Positions 14,032 to 18,865 of a stretch of DNA of 18,865 nucleotides are shown here, piece after piece. The stretch covers positions 1 to 18,865 of the forward strand of contig JAIDLK010000046.1 of assembly GCA_029051085.1 (NCBI GenBank). Direction: 5' to 3'. This stretch comes from Alphaproteobacteria bacterium. Lineage in GTDB: Bacteria > Pseudomonadota > Alphaproteobacteria > Rs-D84. The position numbers and the translations under genes were made by a program. How positions within the stretch are numbered: position 1 is the first letter of the stretch; each line of letters starts with the position of its first letter. The notes below the pieces were generated by a model that saw only the letters and a list, made by a program, of their open reading frames with translations, was not told the DNA's origin and searched no databases.

Positions 14032-15315
14032 ATGAATAACGATACGATTTTTGCCCTGTCATCGGGACGCGGGAAATCCGGTGTTGCGGTTATCCGAATA
14101 TCGGGGGATAATTTGGGCGACATGGCCGCAAAGTTCATCGGTCGCACACCCATGCCGCGACGTGCATATTTTGCAAACCTGGCGGATAATGCCGGCGATT
14201 TGATAGACCAGTGTTTAATAATATACTTTGCCGCACCGCATTCATTTACCGGCACGGATGTAATAGAGATTCAGTCCCACGGCGCAGACGCCGTTATACA
14301 AAAAATATTCTCATACCTGATGGAAAACGGGGCGCGTATGGCAATGCCGGGTGAATTTTCACGCCGCGCCTTTTATGCCGGGAAAATGGATTTGACAGAT
14401 GTAGACGGTCTGGCGGCGCTGCTTGATGCGCGCACGGATATGCAGCGAAAATGGGCGCTGCGCTCGCTGGCGGGGGGGGATGGCAAAAAGTATCAGTCAT
14501 GGCGCCACGACATGATTGACATATCCGCATACGCCGCCGCAATTTTGGATTATGATGCCGATGATTTGCCGAAAAACATCGGGGAAACACTGCGGACGCG
14601 CACAGAAAAGCTGCATACGGAAATCACGCGCGCATTGTCACACTATAATGCGGCGCGGGCCGTTCGCGGGGGAATAAACATCGTACTGGCCGGGCGGCCG
14701 AATGTCGGCAAATCATCACTGTTCAATGCATTGGTCGGCGCCAATCGCGCAATTGTATCCGACATTCCCGGCACAACACGCGATATAATATCCGCCGATA
14801 TCGATATTGACGGATACCTGGTCCATTTGATGGATACGGCCGGACTGCGCGATGCCGCCGGGGACGAAATTGAAAAAATCGGCATTCAAAAAACACGCGA
14901 TGAAATGAATGACGCGGACATTGTCCTGCGCGTGTTTGATGGGCCGACCGATATAAAACCGGCCGACAACGAAATCGTGATTATAAACAAATCGGATTTG
15001 AATACATCCGGCACAGGCCTGAACATATCGGCAAAAAACGGCACAGGTATAAACGAATTGATAAATACCATACGTGAAAAAATAAAAAACATAACGGACG
15101 GCGCGGACGCAGACGTTGTGTTAAACGCACGAACAAAGACACTGCTGGAAGAAGCGGCCGACAACCTGGGCGCGGCATTGAACTGTGGCGACAATTGGGA
15201 TATATTTGCCGAACATACACGCCGTGCGGCCGACAGTATTGGAAAAATACTTGGCACAATCAGCGCGGCCGACGTCATGGATGCCACATTCGGTCAGCTG
15301 TGCCTGGGGAAATAA
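14032..15315 (+). CDS. mnmE: tRNA modification GTPase MnmE (TrmE)
   Basis: With MnmG, installs the cmnm5/nm5 group on wobble U34 of tRNAs. 427 aa, a little below the usual 450: folate-binding N-domain (1-115), helical domain, and an inserted GTPase domain with G1 GRPNVGKSS (221-229), IPGTTRD (245-251), DTAG (268-271) and NKSD (319-322). The C-terminal CLGK (Cys424) is the conserved C-x-G-K ending. ATG follows the ruvA stop without a gap, so it is co-translated with ruvA. The transcript runs into the palindromic element that starts 3 bases after the stop. Confidence 0.97.
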   Translation: MNNDTIFALSSGRGKSGVAVIRISGDNLGDMAAKFIGRTPMPRRAYFANLADNAGDLIDQCLIIYFAAPHSFTGTDVIEIQSHGADAVIQKIFSYLMENGARMAMPGEFSRRAFYAGKMDLTDVDGLAALLDARTDMQRKWALRSLAGGDGKKYQSWRHDMIDISAYAAAILDYDADDLPKNIGETLRTRTEKLHTEITRALSHYNAARAVRGGINIVLAGRPNVGKSSLFNALVGANRAIVSDIPGTTRDIISADIDIDGYLVHLMDTAGLRDAAGDEIEKIGIQKTRDEMNDADIVLRVFDGPTDIKPADNEIVIINKSDLNTSGTGLNISAKNGTGINELINTIREKIKNITDGADADVVLNARTKTLLEEAADNLGAALNCGDNWDIFAEHTRRAADSIGKILGTISAADVMDATFGQLCLGK

Positions 15316-15317
15316 TC

Positions 15318-15413
15318 TTTACTGGATTGCGTCGCTATCGCTCGCAATGACAATGAGTCTGGAATGACTGTCATTGCGAGGAGGCGTCTGCGCCGACGTG
15401 GCAATCCAGTAAA
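15318..15413. mobile_element. MITE-like palindromic element, copy 3
   Basis: 96 bp, terminal inverted repeats TTTACTGGATTGC, otherwise as copy 1. Inserted directly behind the mnmE stop and ending 3 bases before the XRE -35. Confidence 0.75.
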
Positions 15414-15468
15414 TATTTGCTTTTCGCGGTTTTTCTGTTATAATTTCCATCGCATCGGGTGATACCCG
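15318..15468 (+). repeat. 151-bp inverted repeat, right copy (palindromic element plus XRE promoter)
   Basis: Inverted partner of 11565-11715; a single mismatch is visible (G at 15331 where the left copy has T in the same reading direction). The promoter is -35 TTGCTT (15417-15422), 16-bp spacer, -10 TATAAT (15439-15444). Confidence 0.9.
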
Positions 15469-15626
15469 ATGTGAGGTGTAGTAACCTCTTGTAACTTTTA
15501 AACTCCACAACTGGTTGGAGGGCTGTGATATACATGAATAAGCAGCACTATTGTTACAGTAGTTACTAACCTCCAACCGCCCTTCATCACGGCGGATTTT
15601 TGTTTGTCAAAAATATGGAGGAAAAA
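15451..15626 (+). ncRNA. Structured leader RNA of XRE gene, copy B
   Basis: About 176 nt from the predicted start to the XRE ATG. Hairpin CATCGGGT/ACCCGATG (15453-15471); GAGGT/ACCTC (15473-15488); CTCCA (15503-15507) with TGGAG; GGTTGGAGG (15513-15521) complementary to CCTCCAACC (15570-15578); CCGCC/GGCGG hairpin (15577-15595) with loop CTTCATCAC and ATTTTTG; ribosome site TGGAGG (15616-15621), complementary to CCTCCA. Linkers differ strongly from copy A while the pairing blocks are kept, which argues for selection on structure. Confidence 0.6.
15577..15601 (+). terminator. Terminator-like hairpin inside the XRE leader, copy B
   Basis: CCGCC/GGCGG around the same CTTCATCAC loop as in copy A, followed by ATTTTT. 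The T run is shorter than in copy A. Confidence 0.5.
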
Positions 15627-15902
15627 ATGAAAAGCATAGACGGACCCACGGGCCGCATCGGCGTTATACTGCGCCGCGCACGCACCACGTGCAACATGAG
15701 CCAGGAAGAGGCTTCAATACTGTTACATATAACCCAACAAGAAATCTGCCAGTTGGAGCGTGGCACAACGCAAATTCCCGCAGATATTATAGAGCGAATG
15801 TTTTTGCTGGCCTATAAATCGATGCGATTGCGGGTGCTCGAAAATATTTACAAGCGTCGGCGTAAAATATATCGCAAAATAAAGGAACTAAAAAAGAGTT
15901 AA
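15627..15902 (+). CDS. Small XRE/HTH_3-type regulator, copy B
   Basis: A 91-aa paralogue of the protein at 11136-11405. Cro/CI-type helix-turn-helix with the usual MSQEEASILLHITQQEICQLERG (23-45), then IPADIIERMFLLAY and a very basic C-terminal tail (YKRRRKIYRKIKELKKS) that could bind nucleic acid or membrane. The start is ATG at 15627, set by GGAGG 5 bases upstream exactly as in copy A. The intact Ser-Gln-Glu-Glu helix suggests DNA binding. No toxin partner or phage gene is adjacent, so a toxin-antitoxin reading has no support. Confidence 0.85.
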   Translation: MKSIDGPTGRIGVILRRARTTCNMSQEEASILLHITQQEICQLERGTTQIPADIIERMFLLAYKSMRLRVLENIYKRRRKIYRKIKELKKS

Positions 15903-15905
15903 AAA

Positions 15906-15932
15906 CAAAAAAACCGCCCCAAACAGGGCGGT
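15906..15932 (-). terminator. Terminator of the mltA-dciA operon
   Basis: Minus strand stem ACCGCCC/GGGCGGT, loop TGTTTG, then seven T's, just after the stop at 15935. The stem also follows the XRE gene on the plus strand but lacks a T run in that direction. Confidence 0.8.
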
Positions 15933-15934
15933 AC

Positions 15935-16243
15935 TTACTTTCTAAAACTTATCTTTGCCACCGCATCACGGCCAAAATATTTGTTTATACGGGCCGTAAT
16001 CTCCGGCGCCATATAAGAAAGCTGTAACGTAAACGCAGGATTCGCGGGCCGCACAACAACATTGTATTTCCCGTTGCGTGTTTTCCTTATTGCGGCAAGG
16101 CGCGCAATCGATGCAATCTCGGGCCCCATAATCGCATCCCAGCGTCCCGCCAAATCCGCATCGGACGCACGCACCCCCAGTATTTCCATCAAATCGCCCA
16201 GCGCACCGGCCAGTGTCCCCGGCCGACCGCTGCGCCGTGACAT
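15935..16243 (-). CDS. DciA-like protein (DUF721)
   Basis: A 102-aa protein matching the DUF721/DciA pattern: AGRWDAIMGPEIASIARLAAIR (helix-strand core with the conserved W and G), VVVRPANPAFTLQLSYMAPEITARINKYFG and a final strand VAKISFRK. DciA is the ancestral loader of the replicative helicase DnaB in bacteria without DnaC/DnaI. I chose ATG 16243 (MSRRSGRPG) since GGAAGA lies shortly before it, inside the end of mltA; ATGs at 16270 and 16264 would overlap mltA and lack a ribosome site. Translation is coupled to mltA, whose stop is one base upstream. Confidence 0.78.
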   Translation of the reverse strand: MSRRSGRPGTLAGALGDLMEILGVRASDADLAGRWDAIMGPEIASIARLAAIRKTRNGKYNVVVRPANPAFTLQLSYMAPEITARINKYFGRDAVAKISFRK

Positions 16244-16244
16244 C

Positions 16245-17360
16245 TTATCTTCCGGGTTTGACATATTCATACACCTTTGGCATCAGGATAAACATCTCAC
16301 CCTGGGCATGCTGGCCATGGGCGTATTTATAAGCCTCGTCACCCTTGCCAAAGAATATGTCCGCACGAATCCAGCCTTTGATGGCACTGCCCGTATCCTG
16401 GGCAATCATCAGGCGACGAAACGCACGCCCGTCTGACAAATTCGTATTCACATACACCGGCAGCCCCAGCGTATATAAATCTGTATCCATCGCCACGCTG
16501 CGTATTTTTGACAACGGCGTCCCCAGTTTGCCGATTACATCCGGCGGTACGGATTCATAGAAATATACATAACGCGGATTTTTATAAATTACATCTTTGG
16601 CCAGTGCCGGATTCGCCTTCAGATGGCTCCACACCGCATCGGCCGAATATCCACCGTCGGGCCGGATGCCGCGCGCGCGCAGTTCTTCGCCGATTGACTT
16701 AAACGGCATGTCGTTAACGGCGGCAAAGTTCAACTTTACATCCGTACCGTCTTCCAGTTTTAAATTACCACTGCCCTGAATCTGAATGTTCTGAACATCA
16801 ACGATGTTCGCCCAGTACAGAACGCGGCCAATCTGCTTTTCAACAATGTCTTTTTTCGCAACGCCCTTGTAATTGCGCCCATCTGTCGGAATACCCATTA
16901 ACGGCTCGTTACATTGTGCCGTTTTTGTCCGACATGCCGGAATTACAGGCGAATAATAACCGGTATATGTCCCGCGTGACGCCCCGGTGTCGGTGTGAAT
17001 CTGATACGGCTGGAAATTGGATTCAAACCATGCCCGCACAGTCGCCGTATCGGCCGATGCCGCCGGCAGATTTTTGCACTTTTCCTCAAACAGCGCACGG
17101 TCGGGCACAACACGGCCGGTATATTGAATCTTTGCCTTACAGCTATTGCGGAATGCCTGTAACGCATATCGCACATCATCATCACGCCATCCCGGCAAAT
17201 CGGAATAGGAAACTTTCTTTAAATTGGACGGAATAACAGAATTATCACCGGTACTGGTATACGTCCCCCCCACAGGCGACAAATCACGACATGACGCCAG
17301 CGCAACCGCCATACCGGCACACAGCGCCATACGCACCAGTAATGTTTTCCCAAAAGTCAT
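16245..17360 (-). CDS. mltA: Membrane-bound lytic murein transglycosylase A
   Basis: Cleaves peptidoglycan glycan strands to 1,6-anhydromuramyl products at the outer membrane. 371 aa; lipoprotein signal with lipobox ALASC (Cys24). The family blocks follow: FESNFQPYQI (112-121), YTGYYSPVI (132-140), NIQIQGSGNLKL (191-202) in the MltA domain, then the 3D domain with VNTNLSDGRAFRRLMIAQDTGSAIKGWIRADIF near 304-336, holding the Asp residues expected at the active site, and GKGDEAYKYAHG. Divergent from secB, an arrangement frequent in alphaproteobacteria; dciA-like gene downstream in the same transcript. The start is preceded by GGGGGGA. Confidence 0.94.
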   Translation of the reverse strand: MTFGKTLLVRMALCAGMAVALASCRDLSPVGGTYTSTGDNSVIPSNLKKVSYSDLPGWRDDDVRYALQAFRNSCKAKIQYTGRVVPDRALFEEKCKNLPAASADTATVRAWFESNFQPYQIHTDTGASRGTYTGYYSPVIPACRTKTAQCNEPLMGIPTDGRNYKGVAKKDIVEKQIGRVLYWANIVDVQNIQIQGSGNLKLEDGTDVKLNFAAVNDMPFKSIGEELRARGIRPDGGYSADAVWSHLKANPALAKDVIYKNPRYVYFYESVPPDVIGKLGTPLSKIRSVAMDTDLYTLGLPVYVNTNLSDGRAFRRLMIAQDTGSAIKGWIRADIFFGKGDEAYKYAHGQHAQGEMFILMPKVYEYVKPGR

Positions 17361-17378
17361 TTTTTGTTATCCCCCCAC

Positions 17379-17407
17379 TTGTAAAAGAACTATGATAATG
17401 CTATATT
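17379..17407 (+). promoter_or_regulatory. secB promoter
   Basis: -35 TTGTAA (17379-17384), 17-bp spacer, -10 TATATT (17402-17407), in the 83-bp gap to mltA. I could not settle an mltA promoter on the other strand. Confidence 0.5.
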
Positions 17408-17443
17408 ACCATAAAACGATGCGTAAAAAAAGGAGCAATCGCA

Positions 17444-17884
17444 ATGGCAAAATTTAACATTATCTCCCAGTTTTTAAAAGACATTTCTTTTGAAAGCCCG
17501 AATGTCCCGGAACTGTTCTTTAAACAGGACAACGGTCAGGCAAAGCTGGAAATCAACATTGACATTCAGATAAAAGGTGCGGAAAACAACCTGTTCATGG
17601 TTGATTTGATTACCAAGGTTCATTCAAAACTGGAAGCGGGCGAAAAAACCATATTCTTGATTGAATCCACATATTCAGGCTTGGTCCAGATGGAAGAGGA
17701 AAAAGACGAAGAAGCCAAAAAGCGCACATTGTTGATTGATGTTCCGACAATGCTGTTCCCGGCGGTACGTGGTCTAATTACACGCTTAACATCTGAATCC
17801 GGTTTCCCGACATTCGCGATGCAGCCCGTGGACTTTGCCCAGCTGTACGCCCAGAAACAGGCGGCCGCCCCGGCAAATGCATAA
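17444..17884 (+). CDS. secB: Protein-export chaperone SecB
   Basis: Cytosolic tetrameric chaperone that keeps precursors unfolded and delivers them to SecA. 146 aa, usual length; ISQFLKDISFESPNVP (6-21), LEINIDIQIKG, FLIESTYSGLVQM, LLIDVPTMLFPAVRGLITRLTSESGFPTFAMQPVDFAQLYAQ are all family blocks. AAAGGAGC 7 bases upstream sets the start. Client proteins plausibly include the Slam barrel and lipoproteins found here. Confidence 0.97.
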   Translation: MAKFNIISQFLKDISFESPNVPELFFKQDNGQAKLEINIDIQIKGAENNLFMVDLITKVHSKLEAGEKTIFLIESTYSGLVQMEEEKDEEAKKRTLLIDVPTMLFPAVRGLITRLTSESGFPTFAMQPVDFAQLYAQKQAAAPANA

Positions 17885-17900
17885 AAAAGTTACAAAATAT

Positions 17901-17928
17901 AAAAAGCACCCAAATGGGTGCTTTTTTT
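17901..17928. terminator. Bidirectional terminator between secB and the glycine-rich gene
   Basis: AAAAAGCACCC / GGGTGCTTTTTTT with loop AAAT; A and T runs allow use from both sides of this convergent pair. Confidence 0.88.
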
Positions 17929-17938
17929 CCAAAACATG

Positions 17939-18835
17939 TTAGCGGACTTTCTGAGCAGCCAAGTTTGCAATCCATAAGCAACCTTTTCCGCCTTTTCCAC
18001 CGATACCGCCAGTGCCATTTACACCTGCACTTACAGTGCCTCCAACGGCGCCGTCTGTTCCTGCTTCCCATGCGCCGCCACCACCAGAACCTCTAGAACC
18101 GGCAATTCCTGCCTGTGCTGGTCTAGAAGACGGTGTGGTACCGTTAGATCCATTACCGCCACCGATTCTTTCGGCTAAGGTCGCAACAGTAATTGCTGAA
18201 ACATTTTCATCTGTAATATTCCATTCGTCAGCACTTGCGCCTTTTCCGCCCTTGCCACCAGTAGTAACTTCTGATGCGGAATTATTGCCACCAATGCCAC
18301 CGTTTCCGGCAGTGTGACCAGCTGTTGTGTTCGCAACACCCTGGGTTGAGTTTGCGCCGTCATAGAAATTACCTTTACCGCCGATACCAACAGGTTGTAA
18401 AGCTATGGTACCACGTTGACCCATTGGGCCACCAGCACCGCCCCCACTTGTACCAGAATAAACGCCATTGCCTAAAGAGTTACCCCCGTTTTTACCATTG
18501 CCAGCTTCTGCTTTTGGTATAATCAGATCCAACAAAACATTTGACGGATTGAAAAAGTCTTTCATTATAACAGAAGTCTCATTTTCTGTTATCGTTATTC
18601 CAACTGTTGTCATTGTGGTTAATTCAATGTTTTGTACGTACACATAAGCACCGGCACCTCCACCAACGCCATTTGCGCCGTTTACTGGATTTCTCTCCGA
18701 AGCACTTGTATCGTTATTTTTGCCGGTTGCCTTGTTACCATCTAATCCATCGCCACCCGGGCCGATCGCGATAATTTTATATGTTCCAGGTGCTAACCCA
18801 GCAGTATCATTTTTTATGTATTGTGAAACAGACAT
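17939..18835 (-). CDS. Glycine-rich repetitive protein, possible tail-fibre/adhesin-like
   Basis: A 298-aa protein, very rich in Gly, Ala, Asn, Thr and Ser, with no signal peptide. The N-terminus (TAGLAPGTYKIIAIGPGGDGLDG) looks like the start of the glycine-rich domain found in phage tail fibres and related proteins, where a GxY strand precedes Gly clusters. Then GVGGGAGAYVYVQNIEL, a strand-rich part with TTVGITITENETSVIM (75-90), and repeated Gly blocks (GGNSLGNG, SGGGAGGPMGQRG, GGKGGKGAS, GGGNGSNG, GSRGSGGGG, GGIGGKGGKG) up to CLWIANL near the end. Codon choice (AGA, TTA, CCT, GGA) seems less biased than in the neighbours, hinting at transfer. AAAGGAGG stands 5 bases before ATG. No other phage gene is visible; upstream sequence is cut by the window end. 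Confidence 0.7.
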   Translation of the reverse strand: MSVSQYIKNDTAGLAPGTYKIIAIGPGGDGLDGNKATGKNNDTSASERNPVNGANGVGGGAGAYVYVQNIELTTMTTVGITITENETSVIMKDFFNPSNVLLDLIIPKAEAGNGKNGGNSLGNGVYSGTSGGGAGGPMGQRGTIALQPVGIGGKGNFYDGANSTQGVANTTAGHTAGNGGIGGNNSASEVTTGGKGGKGASADEWNITDENVSAITVATLAERIGGGNGSNGTTPSSRPAQAGIAGSRGSGGGGAWEAGTDGAVGGTVSAGVNGTGGIGGKGGKGCLWIANLAAQKVR

Positions 18836-18865
18836 ATCATCCTCCTTTGGATAATAGAAATTGAT

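Noticed and set aside
11136..15902. XRE genes as toxin-antitoxin antitoxins or prophage repressors
   Set aside because: No toxin-like or phage gene is next to either; the neighbours are housekeeping genes.
18012..18317. Plus-strand Pro-rich open frame opposite the glycine-rich gene
   Set aside because: Pro-rich frames are the expected antisense of Gly-rich codons; it has no ribosome site.

Overview
The window reads as a chromosomal segment of an alphaproteobacterium. SecB divergent from a lipoprotein MltA and followed by a DciA/DUF721 gene, together with the AspRS, YebC, RuvA, RuvC and MnmE sequences, point to that class. The blood-group-type glycosyltransferase, the compact spacing and the dispersed palindromic repeats would suit an uncultured, host-associated (gut) lineage. 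That placement is inference; no rRNA is present.

Layout. 1-1078 (+): C-terminal part of an AsmA-like envelope protein. 1075-1437 (-): small unknown gene with its own promoter overlapped by a palindrome. 1545-3299 (-): aspS, preceded by a roughly 135-nt leader holding a near-textbook T-box tRNA-sensing core. 3522-5704 (-): a Slam-type outer-membrane protein and its probable surface-lipoprotein client (type XI secretion). 5800-5873 (-): tRNA-Thr(GGU). 5929-6994 (-): a two-gene operon for an uncharacterised CPIC membrane protein and a helical protein, controlled by a divergent tandem-domain ArsR regulator (7103-7762, +). 7787-9446 (-): GT6 family glycosyltransferase and exonuclease III. 9516-11096 (+): acyl-CoA synthetase. 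11136-11405 (-) and 15627-15902 (+): two paralogous small XRE-type regulators in opposite orientation, each behind a long structured leader and each next to a near-identical palindromic repeat. They bracket a small membrane protein, ruvC and yebC (-), and ruvA and mnmE (+). 15935-17360 (-): dciA-like gene and mltA. 17444-17884 (+): secB. 17939-18835 (-): glycine-rich protein.

Most genes are housekeeping (tRNA charging and modification, recombination, peptidoglycan turnover, export). The accessory content lies in five places: the T-box upstream of aspS, unexpected in this class; the Slam/lipoprotein pair; the metal-sensor-controlled CPIC module; the GT6 enzyme; and the duplicated XRE/leader/palindrome cassette. 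In that cassette 151 bp match at 150 positions between inverted copies although the attached proteins agree at only about 40-45% of positions. It has mutually exclusive CUCCA/UGGAG pairings plus an intrinsic terminator ahead of each regulator, and is the best candidate here for an undescribed regulatory RNA system.
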